Source: Nemophila menziesii
Taxonomy: Eukaryota > Streptophyta > Magnoliopsida > Boraginales > Hydrophyllaceae
Assembly (NCBI GenBank): GCA_029959085.1
Contig: JARWIR010000018.1
Location: 19,591,001-19,655,000, forward strand
Direction: 5' to 3'
Length of the DNA stretch: 64,000 nucleotides
Shown here one piece after another: positions 32,591 to 44,925 of the stretch. A program made the translations under genes and the position numbers. The notes beneath the pieces are model-generated. The model was not told the DNA's origin, searched no databases, and saw only the letters and a program-made list of their open reading frames with translations. How positions within the stretch are numbered: the first letter of the stretch is position 1; each line of letters starts with the position of its first letter.

Positions 32591-34677
32591 GTCTATTCCA
32601 CAGGTATTTAATGATTTGAAAAAAAAATATACAAGTCAATATTATTATAAAATAGCAAACTAGTTTTTTTTTTGTTTAAATATATATAGCAAATTAGTTT
32701 AGTATACGGCTAAACTTCGATAAATTAATTAAATAACCAACATAGATTACACAGCTGACAGCTAACACATTTTCTGGAATGAACCTACGACTTAGTTTGT
32801 CTATTCCACATGTTTCCAGGTATTTAATGATTAGAAAAAATATAGTTGTAAGAAGTCAATATCAATACTCTAATATATATAGAATATAAAAAGTGATAAG
32901 TTTAAGAGTTCAAAATTAAAAACGTATAAGGATTTATTTCGTCACTTTAAATCTTAACGTAAAATTTAATATTCTTTTAAAAAAATACTAACAGGTAATA
33001 AAACCTGGAAGAATTTAATAACACTTTAGACGGTTCCTTATGCTTTAACTAAGAGACAAATTGGTAAGATGTTATCTTACGTATATGTTCATTTTCATTT
33101 GTTAGGAACATAAAAATAAAACATTAGTTTAAGGGTTTTAATAAAAACTTAGAAATTCCAAACTTTCAAAAAAAAAATTACAAGTTTCATATATGCAGAA
33201 ATTTTTTCCCGTGAAATTGTAAATTTTGGAAATCCTATGGTAGTGGTAATAAAATCTGCAAGAAAAATTAGAAATATAGTTAGAGTTAATAATAGCTTAC
33301 CCGCCCCTTACGCTTTAACTAAGAGACAAATTGGTACCTACGTTTCTATTTACGTATAGAACCTTGATTCTTTTGTTATTTTCCATTCAAATATTAAGTT
33401 TATTATTTATGTCATCCTTTTCCAAAAGAGATGTGTGAGGCGTGGAGGGGAATTTATTATCAAAAACATATATTTTCTTTATAGAGTTTTGACTAAAAGA
33501 CCTAGAATTCACCTTTAGTGGTTCGGGTCATCTCCTAAAAACTAAAGGGTCTCCTAAAAGGTCAAATAAATTGATATGCATCTTCTTCGCCATCGGCAAT
33601 TAGTAACTAGGAATTGTGAAATGTCAACGAAAGATGTAGAGGAGACTGAGATGATGGTGTGATGTTGTAGACGTTAGTTGTATGTGGATTTTTTTGATAT
33701 ATACAAGTATAAAGTCCTCGAACTATGGTAATATCTTATACAAACTTATTTGACGGGTCATTTTTTAAAATTTCAATACAGCATGTTTTTGGTAGGTTTT
33801 CGGTAAACTTGAAGAAGTTTGGACCAAAAAAAATTATATTATTATTATATATATATATATATATATATATTATTTTTTTAAATTAGGAAAAGACCCGAAA
33901 ATCCTACTTGCACATTGCCTTTTTAGTTGATATTTTCTTTACATTAAATTAAAAGAAAAAAGATTAAATATAGCTAAAGAAGAAACAAACTCGATCTCTA
34001 TAAACTCTATCTCAATCTCTATAAGAAGCATGCACCGAATCTGGACGAAGAATCCAAATTTTCCAAACGTAATCACATTTATCGCACTTTGTATTATATC
34101 ATTTTTGATTTTCTAAAAACTTGATGATCTCATGAAAGATCAGTTCTCGACAAATTTAATTTCACAATTTTTTTAATATTACTAAAATAAATTTACTTTT
34201 TTCATGATCTCCTTTACCTGTAATTATTTAATTAACTTATTATCAAATCATCATTACTTCTCTCTTACTTGAATGGCTATAGAAATTCGCCTATTTCATA
34301 ATTACGATCTCGGTATCTTTTTCCTTCTGTTCTTTTTTATATATTTCTTCTTTTAACAAGTGGTTTTAAGTCCTTAATCCACGCATACATTACTTGTTTT
34401 ATATCACTCAAAACTCGCTTCAATTGAAGTGTTCCTTTAATACCCTTAATTTGGTTCCCAGACGTTTATCTTTTCACATGCAACTACCTTTAGCTATACC
34501 TCTTCACCCAGAAGAATTGTTCACATGCAATGGTTTTTTGAATTATCTCTCTTTGTTTATGGGAATTGCTTACATATGACGGCAATATGTTTTGACCTCT
34601 TACATGGGTACCTTTAACTTGGGGAGTACCTTGACTTATAATAGTCTTCCTTTTTATCAACTTTCGTTGTAAATCAG
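32591..34677. other. intergenic, AT-rich, no gene seen
   Basis: No family signature on either strand. It contains a direct repeat (about 31 bp, with GCTTTAACTAAGAGACAAAT) at about 33038 and 33309, and an (AT)n run at 33846-33871. Short ORFs here look random. Confidence 0.5.
33846..33871. repeat. (AT)n microsatellite
   Basis: About 12 AT units flanked by ATT. Confidence 0.85.
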
Positions 34678-34981
34678 ATTCTATGCAGGGCCGGTCCTGT
34701 AGTAAAGCAAAAGACGCGGCCGCTTAGGCCCCCCGATCTTTTGATATTTTTAGAAGCCCCCGATCATCTAAATATATTATGTGTGGTATATATATCTTTG
34801 ATTTAAATTATTATATAGATGTAGTATGATTAGTTTAGTGGTAAAGTTGTATGTTTTCATTCATGAGGTCTAGAGTTCGAACCACTAATAATAATAATAT
34901 TTTTATTTTATTTATGTAAAGGGCCCCATTTTGTGAGTTTGCTTAGGCCCCCGAAATGTCAGGGCCGGCCCTGATTCTATG
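34678..34981. mobile_element. hAT MITE, 288 bp, TSD ATTCTATG
   Basis: The body is 34686-34973. The ends are CAGGGCCGGTCCTG and, in reverse, CAGGGCCGGCCCTGAC. ATTCTATG flanks both sides (34678-34685 and 34974-34981), an 8-bp hAT TSD. No coding capacity. A relative without its left end lies at about 59.4-59.67 kb. Confidence 0.9.
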
Positions 34982-35105
34982 GATCATGTTATGTACCAGG
35001 ATATTAGCTTTCCAATTTTTTTTTTCTTTCAATCACTACTACGCGCGTGATCTTTAGCGACGAAACCTTTAACGACTACTTTAATTTAGTCGTTAATAAT
35101 ACGTC

Positions 35106-36626
35106 TGATGTTTCCCTATTTGTAATGAAATAATTTAGGTTGGAGATATCATTTTAGGTATTTATAAGTATTTAATAATCGATATTTATTTATATTTTAG
35201 TATTCTCCTATTTCTTATCTTGATTTAAAGATTTATTATTTTTAGAGTATATTGGGTTTATTTTTATTTAGTGTGAATCTTTAAAAATAATGATAATTAA
35301 TTAGATGGCAAATCAATTCCAAAGATATAATGAAAGAAGATATGGATAGAAATTGGAGATAAAGGAAGTAAAAGATAAAATAGGAAAAGAATAGCTGGCA
35401 AGTAAATTTGAAATTCAGCAGTCACGTCCACTAAATTGATCATAACTCAAAATCGGGTGGGAATTTGGAAGAATTGTATGAAAAAAAAGGGTAGATCTTT
35501 TCGACGCGGCCAGTTTCGATATACAGAACGCGTCGATCGGAGTAATATTGAAGAAGTTACGACCAGAACAAGACAACATCAGTTTTTCCATTCTCCTATA
35601 TTTTAGGAAATGGATTTGATTTGGAAAAGAAGTCCAATTGCTTGTCTTCTACTCCAAGAATTAGAATTAGGGCTCCTTTAACACCTATAAATAAACTATC
35701 TTATCATTGTAAACTTGTCCTTACTTAGTCCTTAGCCTCTAGAAGTAAACCTTAAGTTTATTCATCATTCAAGAGAAACAAGTTGACAGTATGTATCTTT
35801 ATGTTAGTTTATTTCTTTCTAGCATTAACTAATTTTCTCATAACTTGGGTTTTGCATATGTATAATCTATGAATTCTATTTTCTTCTATCTAAATTTGTT
35901 TGGGAAAACTATTTTAAATTGATTCTAACTTCTTAACCATATATTTGTTTTATGTGCTTTGATTTATTGTCTGTCTTAAACCCGATCAATTTAGGACTGT
36001 GCTAATAGTAGTTAGATGGTCGCACGGAAGGGGTGTCTAATTACTGAAACAACACATAAATGTCTAGTGTGCGATAGTGATCCGAAAAGGCTTGCCTAAC
36101 TAGATAGTCATTAGGGTTTAATTTACTCACAAATTATTATTTGTAGGCTAGTCTCATCTAAGAACCTAGTGGCGTAGGAGCACCTTAGTTAAGTCCCCTG
36201 GTAATTGTGAGGTCGCCACATTAGTCCACCCGGAAGGGGGTTAGGGAGGAATTTAGAATCCTAACTATTTATCAAAGAGTTTTTATCACCCTTATTAAAT
36301 AGTAGAAGAAATAGAAGGATTAGTACATACCCGTAAAACCTGAGTTATATATCTCATATATATTATTGTCTTTAGTTTAATTTAGTTAATCTTATCTCCT
36401 CATCAATCATATTTATTTACTTTCCTGTCTTTTGACTATTATCTGCTACTCTATTCCGTTTACCCATTCGTATAACATACTAAGTCCCTCAGAACGAATC
36501 TGACTTATCATTAAAACTAACGTACGACCTGTGATACTTGCAGTGCGTACGGTGTTTAGTTTAGGGTGTTAGTGCATCGTTATTATCTTTTATTATCTTA
36601 GTTTTATCACACCTTAGCCGACACCA
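35106..36626 (+). mobile_element. 5' LTR of a Ty3/gypsy element (family A)
   Basis: The LTR starts TGATGTTTCC and ends GACACCA. It aligns over its length with the solo LTR at 55340-56882. Directly downstream is a primer-binding site at 36633-36651, then gag. No matching 3' LTR is present in the window. Confidence 0.8.
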
Positions 36627-36632
36627 TGTTTT

Positions 36633-36651
36633 TGGCGCCGCTGCCAGGGAC
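36633..36651 (+). other. primer-binding site, tRNA-Asp type
   Basis: TGGCGCCGCTGCCAGGGAC begins 6 bp after the LTR. It is complementary, with few mismatches, to the 3' end of plant tRNA-Asp, the primer used by Athila-like elements. The second element below has the same site with CCGGGG. Confidence 0.7.
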
Positions 36652-36837
36652 TTGTGTCTCGTTAGCGTGTTATTTATTTATTTTTACTAGTAGTAGTTTT
36701 AGTTAATTTTATTTTTCTAGTTTTACGCTTTTGGTTTGTAGTCTCTTTCAGGTTTACAGTGTATGCTAGAGAATCACGAGAGGTGTTTCACATCTTACAA
36801 TAAACGCTTGAGAGAAAAAAGAGAGCAAAGAAAAGCA

Positions 36838-37413
36838 ATGGTAGAACAAAGAGGATAAGAGGATTTGCTTCCACTAAGGGGTAATAAAAATCTTAATCAG
36901 AACGGAAATCAACAACACATTCCCTCGGTGATACAACTTGATCCTCGAGGACCACTACCAGTTGGAGATAACAGAGACAATATACGTCATGAACAAGATC
37001 TCCCAGGCTTGGGAGCACCTTTTCGAGTTCAACCTTTAGGTTATCGTCCTCCAGAGATCCAAAACATCATATTCAGGCCTGATCCAGGTATGCTCAGTCA
37101 ATTCCAAAAGTTTGGACTCTATAGTGGTGTATCAATTCAAGATTCGGTAAGAGAGATTCAAAAGTTCATGAAGATTTGTGATGCCTACATTACTTCAGGC
37201 ATTGCACGCAAGCAACTATATTGTCACATGTTTTCGTTCTTTCTGACCAGCGAAGCTGGTGATTGGCTAGATAGGCAACCACCAGGTACACTTAATACTT
37301 GGGCAGAACTTCAAGCCACATTCTTTAACCATTTTTATCCGAAGAGTATGAGACTCAAAGATCAGATGGAGCTTGCTAAGTTTTGCCAAGAGAACAGAGA
37401 AGAAGTAGAAGAC
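36838..37413 (+). pseudogene. gypsy gag, truncated (family A)
   Basis: The frame starts MVEQRG, has a TAA after six codons, then is open through LLPLRGNKNLNQNGNQQH, FRPDPGMLSQFQKFGLYSGV, REIQKFMKICDAYITSG, FFLTSEAGDWLDRQPPGTL and TWAELQATFFNHFYPKSM to 37413. This is the retrotransposon gag core (capsid-like) of an Athila-type element. It is cut where the next LTR begins (TGATGTC at 37414), which places the second element's insertion inside this gag. Protease and polymerase are missing. Confidence 0.8.
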
Positions 37414-38992
37414 TGATGTCTCCCTTTTCGTTCTAGTTACTTGCCTTTAGGAGACATCATTTTGGGTGATTATTTGACTAATTTGATAGACTTTTAGTGT
37501 TATTTCGTTATATTTCATTTTCCCTCCTTGGATTTTAGTATTTTCATTTATTAAGCTTTTGCATGTTAAATGGGTTGTTTTAGTGCAAAGTTTGTTGGTC
37601 CATGATGCTAGCAAGGAGAGGAATCGAGAATTAAAGTCTTAGATCGTGTAAAGAAGTCAAAGGCGAGAAGAAATATTCCGAAGAGTTGACAAGTCGAAGC
37701 TGTAAATTTGGAAGGCTGATGTTAATTGCTAATTTCGAGCTACTTAGACGTGGATTCAACCTCTGAGTTGTAAAGAATATTTATTCCTATTGAGTTATGA
37801 AGATTTATCAACATGAATGGGTCAATTCAGAGTTTATTTGAGAAAGTTACATCCATTTAGTGAAGGCTGCACACCAGTTACGGGATTTTGATTAGAAGAT
37901 TGGACTTGGGCCATTTAATATTTCACTAATTTATTTAAGTTAAGCCCAAGTACGATATTAGCATTATAAATAGACCTTTTGACTCTTATTTTTACATACA
38001 ACTCAATTTTTACAAGTCAGAAGCGCCAGAGAGAAAGTCTGGAGCAAGGAAAAGGAGAAAGCCAAGAGTTGGAGAAAGTCATCTTCTCCAAATCGCAGCC
38101 AAACCCAATTCCTTAATTAGGTTCTTTCATATTTTAATTCTGTAATTGACAATGAGTTATTTTAATTTTTTTTTCTTAGTTTTTAATTCCCTTATGAACT
38201 AAATTCATTTGTACTTGAGAATCGCACATTGGGTTGAACCCTAACTTGATTAATTTATGTTTTTTTAATTTGGGATTTCTTAATTTAAATTGAATTCTTT
38301 ATTTCATGTTGGATTTTATTTTATTCTTGAATTATCATCTTTAGAGTCATGAACCAAGGGTAATTTTTAGTATCTAGGCTATTCACTATAGTGGCGTTGT
38401 GTTCATCTTGACGGGGGGTTTAGATACAGACCTAATTAAGTGTCGTTGGTATTCGCCAATGACCTTGACAGGCTTGACTAGCCAATAGCCAATGAGGTAA
38501 GAACTTGAACCATTTGAAAGTAGTTATAATCATCCTGACGGAGTTTATAATACCGTAGGAGAGCTCTTAGGTCCACCCTGACGGGGGCTAAGAGACTTTA
38601 GAATCCCGACTAGCATAAATATAACGATTCAGCCCTTAACCGAAAGCATTATTTAAGAAGGTTTAGGTGAAACCCTCGCGAGACTCAAGTACTACTTCTC
38701 ATCTTGCGTCAAACTATTCTACTTGCATTATTTTCATTTAAGTTTAATTAATTCAGTATTTAATTTAGATTTGCATCTTAGTTCTTAAAACAAAAAACCA
38801 AACAAAATTTTATATCATTTACTTTTCCGTACTTGCAATTAATCCACTATTTGATCCACACCTGAGTTGTACCTAATCCGTCCCTGCGAACAAATCCAAT
38901 TTTTATCGGTTTATTACTTGGACAACCGTATACTTGCAGTTTGTGAGTCCTCAACTTTAGCACATTATTTTATAACACACAAGGACCCACCA
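37414..38992 (+). mobile_element. 5' LTR of a second gypsy element (family B)
   Basis: It starts TGATGTCTCC and ends GGACCCACCA, followed at 38999-39017 by TGGCGCCGCTGCCGGGGAC, a primer-binding site matching tRNA-Asp. Inside are TATA-like and A-rich segments typical of LTRs. It starts exactly at the break in the family A gag. The 3' LTR is missing. Confidence 0.75.
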
Positions 38993-38998
38993 AGTTTT

Positions 38999-39017
38999 TG
39001 GCGCCGCTGCCGGGGAC
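38999..39017 (+). other. primer-binding site, tRNA-Asp type
   Basis: TGGCGCCGCTGCCGGGGAC lies 6 bp downstream of the family B LTR. It is the complement of the usual tRNA-Asp 3' end. Confidence 0.75.
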
Positions 39018-39138
39018 GGTAGTGTGTGACCCCGGTGTTAATCCTTTAGTGTTTAATTGCATTTTTATTTTTATTTTCATTTTCAGTTTTACGCTTTTCT
39101 TTGTTTTGGTTCTCTCTCAGGTTTTACAGGTTTGGTGT

Positions 39139-39584
39139 ATGTACTCAAACCCCGAGAGGTTAATCCGAGATAAAAAAAAGAGAAAGAGGCAAGAGAAAAA
39201 GAAAAATAAAGAAAGAGAAATAGAGGATTTGAATATTTATAATGTTGAAGATCCTGGCTTTGAGTTGGATGCACATGGCCATCCGCTAGTGCCACTAGTT
39301 ATTCATGATCATCCAATTCTCAACAATCAACAAAATATAACACCTGTACCACAAGCTCAACCCCAACTGAATAATGATCTATGTTCATACATGGTCTAGA
39401 ACAAGTTCCTTATCGCGCTCCTTCTCTTTGTATAGGTCCTACGAATATTAATGTTGCACGGTATAGACCCGACCCTGGTATGTTATCCCAATTTCAAAAC
39501 TTTGGAAACTTTTGAGGAGTGCCTAGAGAAGATCCTATTCGTAGTTCATGCGTATGAACAAGTCGAGAAATCTAAATCTTTGTT
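39139..39584 (+). pseudogene. gypsy gag N-terminus, truncated (family B)
   Basis: The ORF starts MYSNPERLIRD with a very basic segment (KKRKRQEKKKNKERE), continues to about 39399, then shifts frame. Next come YRAPSLCIGPTNINVARYR and PDPGMLSQFQNFG, homologous to RPDPGMLSQFQKFGLYSGV of the family A gag. It ends abruptly at about 39584, where CACTA subterminal sequence (TTAACGACTACACATGTAGT) resumes. Confidence 0.65.
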
Positions 39585-41090
39585 AACGACTACACATGTA
39601 GTCGTTCAAGGTGAATTAAATATCTATTAAAGTTAGGCGGTTCACTTTCCCGCCCATTAATGGACACCCGTTTTGCACCAGATGTTTCGCGACTACAAAG
39701 TAGTCTTAAATGAGGCACGTGTCGGTCACTTCTCTTTCTAGCGACGACTTCCTTATCTTTTACGACTACACGATGTAGTCGCTAAACAAAAAGTACTATA
39801 TGTACAACCTGCCGAGCCTCTCCATTTCACTCATCTCTTTCTCTTATTCACAAAAACGAAACACCATTAATAAAAAATCCATTTCCAGCAGCAATTGAAG
39901 CTCATATCAACTACTAATCCACTCCAAAGGTAAGAAAATCAACTCCTAATCCAACATTTCCATCTATTGCTTATGATTTCTAATGATTTCACTAATTATT
40001 TTTTCTAACCTATTTTTTTGCTTGTGTTTATGTATGAATCATATGGGTATGGTTACTACATAAGAGTAACTACTATTTCATCATTTGAGGTATGATTTTC
40101 ATCCACTTTTTGTGTTTTAATTTTCATATTTTTTTTCAATTTTTTTGTTCTTTCATTTTCAGATGATATAGCTAAATCCGAATGTAATAGGGGATATTTA
40201 GGATTGAATGGTGATAGTTTTAACACATTTGGATAGCTAAATATGTTAAACAATTAATGGAAAAGTTTAAAGAAAATATTTTGCCTAAAAATTAAGATTT
40301 TGAATGCATGAAATGGATAATATATATGATTTGTGTTTTAGAATCCATTTATGAATATATTGATATTAACATTTGTAGTTTTTTTGGGAATAATTTAGAG
40401 TGTTGGATGATTTAGGGTTCGAAAATTTTTTTTTTGAAATTTTTAGGGTTAGTTTGTATTTTTTTTAAAGAACTAATCTGCAATTTAAAAAAATAATGAA
40501 AAAAAGTATAAAGACTAAAAACTAAGGTTTGATTATATTTTGGACTAAATTTGAAATTTATTAATTTTCATTATTTTTTAGAATGAAATTTAATTTCTTG
40601 GATTTTAAGAATAGTTTGTATTTAAAAAAAGGACCAATTTGCAATTTAAAAAAATATTGAAAAAAAGTATAAGGTCTAAAAAAATTTATGACTTTATATT
40701 AAAAAAAGACTATTTTGTATTACAAAAACACAAGGACTAATGAGAAATTTTAAAATAAGTAAAAAGACAAAAATATAATAATTAAGATATGAAGGACTAT
40801 TTTGCAAATCCTAAACATTTTTTAAAAAATTAAAAAAATTCTTTAAGAGTAAGAGAACTAACATTTTTTTGGTTTTACAAGTTATTGTATTTATTTTATT
40901 ATTTAATTTTTGGTGTAATATTTTATTTAATTTGGTGATGTAATATTTATTTAATTTGGTGATGTAATAATTTACTTAATTTAGTGATGTAATAATTTAT
41001 TTAATTTGGTGATTTAATAATATACTTTTAGTTTTGTTTTAATTTCTGATTATGTATCGTAATTAAATTTATTCAACATTTGGGATTGCA
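39585..41090. other. CACTA subterminal/5' region, non-coding
   Basis: Begins with CGACTACACATGTAGTCG-type palindromes, including copies near 39590 and 39765, then AT-rich DNA without a coding signal. There are simple T-rich repeats (AATTTGGTGATGTAATA-like) near 40935-41015. Confidence 0.55.
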
Positions 41091-41096
41091 AACTAG

Positions 41097-42890
41097 ATGG
41101 CTGATGTATTAGCTAGGCAACAAAGCGGGGATGGTGGGGGACGCAATCCAAACCAAAATTCAAAGAGAAGCCTGTCCACTTGTAACACCCAACAGGGTAC
41201 CAATTCTTTTACCAAACTTATTTTTGTAAACTTTACATTAATTAAATCTGATTTAAAACATAAAAAATTAAGCGCAAACCGAGGGGGTCTCAATCGCTAA
41301 AAACTGCCATTCGGGCAGTAAAGGCAGTCATGTATCCTTTGCCTGTTTACTTTTGCAGACTCGTTGAGATATGGAATCCATCCGCTAAGTACGGGAAATA
41401 CGTAAGCCAGGTGGTCGGGCTCACTGTTAGGGAGAGAATACCACCGTGCTACAAATCGTGGGATAAAATTCCCCCAAACAGATAAATAAGTCGGTGTCAC
41501 GAGACTATCTGTAATTTCTAAACTAAACCCTAATATTAATACATATATAGAATAATTTATAAATTTTATTCAAATTTAATTAATATGTTGAATATAGGAA
41601 TTTTTTGATATTGATAATTGGAGGAGAAGGTCTGCTTGGGCAGATATTGCTGGTAATATAGATGCTACCATGCGATACATGTACAATGACAATAAACATA
41701 ACACGACGAAGGACTATTACTTGTTGGGTAACAAATCGAGTGATTTGTCGGATAAGATTTGGGAGAAGTGTTGTAGGTTATGGGGTTCGCCTGCCGCGAA
41801 GGTCTATTATTATTTATTTTTTATTTTATTATTTATATTACATAATGTTATTAATATTTGTATGTTAAATAAACCAGCACCAGGCTAAGATGAATAAAGA
41901 AAATCGAAAGAAGGTCAAGAACCAAAGTGGGGTAGGATCTCGAAAATATTCCCGAACTAGGGATATTCTTTACAAGGTAGTAAATTTTTTATATAGGTTT
42001 TAAGATTATTTAGAATTTTAATTGAATTTTTTGAATGAAACAGGATGTTCTAAAGGCGACCACCCCAGATGCGATGATGACAGTGACTGATGAGGCTACT
42101 AAAAAACAAATCCCGATTTCACAAATGGGTGGGTTTTTCGAGGTTATAGGCAAAAATTAAAAGACGAAGCATTGGAGGACTCCTAATTTTAAGAATGTGG
42201 ATGTAAGTTTATTTTAAAAATAAATTTTTTATTATAATTTTATTAATTATTTGACTTTAGTATTAATTTATTTTTTTACATGTCTTTAATTAAACATAAA
42301 ATGTTAAAGAGGAAGTGGAAAGAGAAAGTGACTCAGAGTCAATCTGGGTCATCTGAAACTCGTGACTTGAGGATGATGGAGCAAGTGGAGGCGGTGAAGG
42401 AAACAGCCAAGGAGGTTATGAGCTCGCCAAAAAGGAGTTGGACACTGGGTATGGGCCAACCGAGAAAGAGGAAGCGTGTCCCGGGTCCTTCAACTACCTC
42501 ATCCCAAGACGAGCAGAACGCGCATATGATGGCAGCCATAAACAAGTTTCGGGTAGCCCAAGGGCTGACACCTTATATGCCCCCTACTACAGCCTCTTCT
42601 AGCACTGCTCCTCCGGTTTACTCTTAGTGCGTCGTGACCGACGCAATGGATTGGATTAATCAGATGAGGGTACAATAGGATTTGACCCCTTTCCAGCCTA
42701 TGCCACAAAACCCGACTACTCAACCTTCAGCATCTGGTGCATTTCAGAGTCGAGGTGATGAATCCGGTGATGAAAAAGTGATTACGAAGAGGATGATGAA
42801 TCTGAAGGAGAGGAAGAGACTCGTTTATATAGCCATTAGTTTGGGCTATTTTGGTGGTTTGATTGTAATTTTGTCGATTTAATCGTATTT
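41097..42890 (+). pseudogene. CACTA TNP1-like (Transposase_24-type) protein, decayed
   Basis: Several exon-like blocks match the accessory ORF of En/Spm elements, which binds subterminal repeats. Block 1 (about 41097-41190) starts MADVLARQQSGDGGG. Block 2 (about 41290-41480) reads LKTAIRAVKAVMYP and VEIWNPSAKYGKYVSQVV. Block 3 (about 41598-41800) reads FFDIDNWRRRSAWADIAGNI and LSDKIWEKCCRLWGSPAAK. Block 4 (about 41880-42160) reads KMNKENRKKVKNQSGVGSRK, the family-typical NR-KK-x-GS motif, with a TAA after EVIGKN. Block 5 (42280-42882) is hydrophilic (RKRKRVPGPS, Pro/Thr-rich) with a coiled-coil-like part. Introns look plausible, but stops within blocks make a complete product unlikely. Confidence 0.55.
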
Positions 42891-43159
42891 TGACTATGTT
42901 TGACTTTCGATTGACTTTTATTTTGACTTTTGGTGGTCTTTTGTTAAAATTAGGTTTTAATCGATGCATTAATATATATTATTGATATTTTAATTAATTA
43001 TTTGTATTTTATTAGTATTTTTAATTATTAATTGTATTTATTTTTAAAAAACTAATTGAAAAATATGTTTTTGAATTATATTTGATTGCAATAATTAATA
43101 AAAATTGCAATTAAATATTAATTCAAAAACATATTTTTCAATATTTTTTTAAAAAAAAA

Positions 43160-43590
43160 ATCCGCGACTACATGTAGTCGTTAATGACAATAAGATGTAG
43201 TCGCTACTTAGGTATCTTTAGCGACTAAAGAAGTCGTCGACAATAATAAGTTATTAACGACTACATATGTAGTCGCTAATAAAGATATATGTAGACGAGA
43301 ATGACACTAAATAACGACTACCTTGTCGTCGTTAATAGTGTGAATTAACAACAACATTTTGTAGTCGGTAATGGTATCAGTTATTTACGACTACACAAGT
43401 AGTCGTAAATGTAACATGAGTATTAACGACTGCTCATGTGCTTTTGTCGTTAAATATACTCTTTAATGACCACTTTTCAACGGCTAAATTTTAACGACTA
43501 CATGTAGTCGGGAAAACCCAATTTTAGATTTTGCGACTACTTTTTCCTTCTTCTGCGACTACAAATGTAGTCGCGAAAAGAAGGACGCAG
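43160..43590. repeat. CACTA right subterminal repeat array
   Basis: At least eight copies of CGACTACATGTAGTCG or its half sites (CGACTAC, GTAGTCG) occur in both orientations. Arrays of this kind bind the TNPA/TNP1-type protein in maize Spm; the role here is by analogy. Confidence 0.7.
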
Positions 43591-43600
43591 TGTAGTGAAT

Positions 43601-44490
43601 GTTTATGCCGAGGTTAAGTAGCTTCTTTTACTCCTCCTTCTTGCTGCATTTGCTTTCCATAATTTGCTTTTTACCCTCCCAAGGGATTATGCACATATTC
43701 TTCACGCCTTGGCTCATTGAAAATATGAATTACTGCCACTTGTCTGACATGCATTGCGATTGCAGCATAGGGACCTCCTTGTTTATCTTTATTTATACAA
43801 ATTACTTATTGCTTATATATATACTCACTCCTGTGATCAAGCAACAAACTCTACTTCACTGGTTTTTCCACATTATTAATCTTCACTACCATAGCTATTC
43901 ATAACAATCACGACTTACCCCTGGCCAAAACCAAAAACGAAGCACTAAAGAAAATTGTTGTTCTTACTTTATCCATTTAAACTTCCGCGGTTAAGGCTAG
44001 AAACAATGATTTTGTTATTGTTTCTTATCACATGAAAGACAAGTTTAGGCGTGTTTTATTCTCTATTGGATTTTATTCTCACCTTTACGACACTGTTAGT
44101 ATCCTTTCGTGGGAGATCTTCTCGCTGGTATACTTTATCAGTCTTACCTCAACAGCAATAGAACAAGAGTTTCATTAGTTTATTACCTTATGTGTATCAC
44201 TAAACACCAAGACTCTTGGATATTTCATGGGAAAGTAGATTTTGTCTTTTATCAGATTACTTTATACCATTGTGATGCATATTTTAAGCTCCTTGATCAA
44301 ACCATTTATTGGGAAATGCATAAAAATTATTGATGCATAAATGTTTAGCACAAAAAATCCTCGGTGCAAATATCGATGACATAATGATCGTTGGCACTAA
44401 GATCATTGGCGTTGAGATCGTCGGCGTTAAGATCATTGAAGTAGTGATTGTTGGCACAAAAATTATTGGTTACTTTCTATCTATTTTATA
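43601..44490. other. spacer between CACTA and MULE, no gene recognised
   Basis: Short ORFs at 43599-43904 and 44109-44333 show no family signature. A minisatellite-like stretch (GATCRTTGGCGTTRA, about 5 imperfect copies) lies at 44362-44470. Confidence 0.4.
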
Positions 44491-44499
44491 TTCATTTTA

Positions 44500-44865
44500 G
44501 AGTAAATATCACTTTTGCCTCCTACGTTTGTACCCGTTTGACAGGTTGCCCCCTAACCTTTAAAACAGGACTATTTGCCCCCTACATTTTAATTTTTTGA
44601 ACCGTTACCCCCTGACTGTGTGTTCCGTCCATTTTCGCCGTTAAAAGTGACGTGGCATTTCCATGTCACAATTTTTTTTTATTCTAGGTGTTAATTAATC
44701 AATTAATTAACTTAATCCCACTTTTTTCCAAGGGCAAAATGGGTACTTCAATCAAAGCCTACCCTATATATACCACAAAAACAAAACAAAATTAATTAAT
44801 CAAAAACCCAAAATCAGAAGAAGAACACGGGTTCGGTTTGGGGAAGAACACGAAGAACACGAAGA
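44500..44865 (+). repeat. MULE left terminal inverted repeat
   Basis: It pairs with 52547-52910. Inside are three spaced copies of a TTACCCCC/TTGCCCCC motif (44535, 44575 and 44606 regions), AAGTGACGTGGCATTTCCA, and the TATA box CCCTATATATACC at 44763, which probably drives the ORF at 44926. Confidence 0.9.
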
Positions 44866-44925
44866 ACCCTAGTTTTCTACCCGAATCCGCGACGAAGCCT
44901 CCCAAATCCTTCAAGCTCGATTGCA

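Larger units (their letters stand above)
35031..43600. mobile_element. CACTA (En/Spm) element with retroelement insert, TSD AAT
   Basis: The body is 35034-43597. It starts CACTACTACGCGCG and ends ...CGCAGTGTAGTG (reverse: CACTACACTGCG), and AAT flanks both sides (35031-35033 and 43598-43600), the 3-bp TSD of this superfamily. Subterminal palindromic repeats of the type CGACTACATGTAGTCG occur near both ends. The left end is only 72 bp before a gypsy LTR starts at 35106; CACTA sequence resumes at about 39585. It keeps a TNP1-like gene but no TNP2-type transposase, so it is non-autonomous. Confidence 0.85.

Noticed and set aside
43599..44333. Two short + ORFs between the CACTA and MULE elements
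   Set aside because: No recognisable domain, and base use is like the surrounding non-coding DNA.
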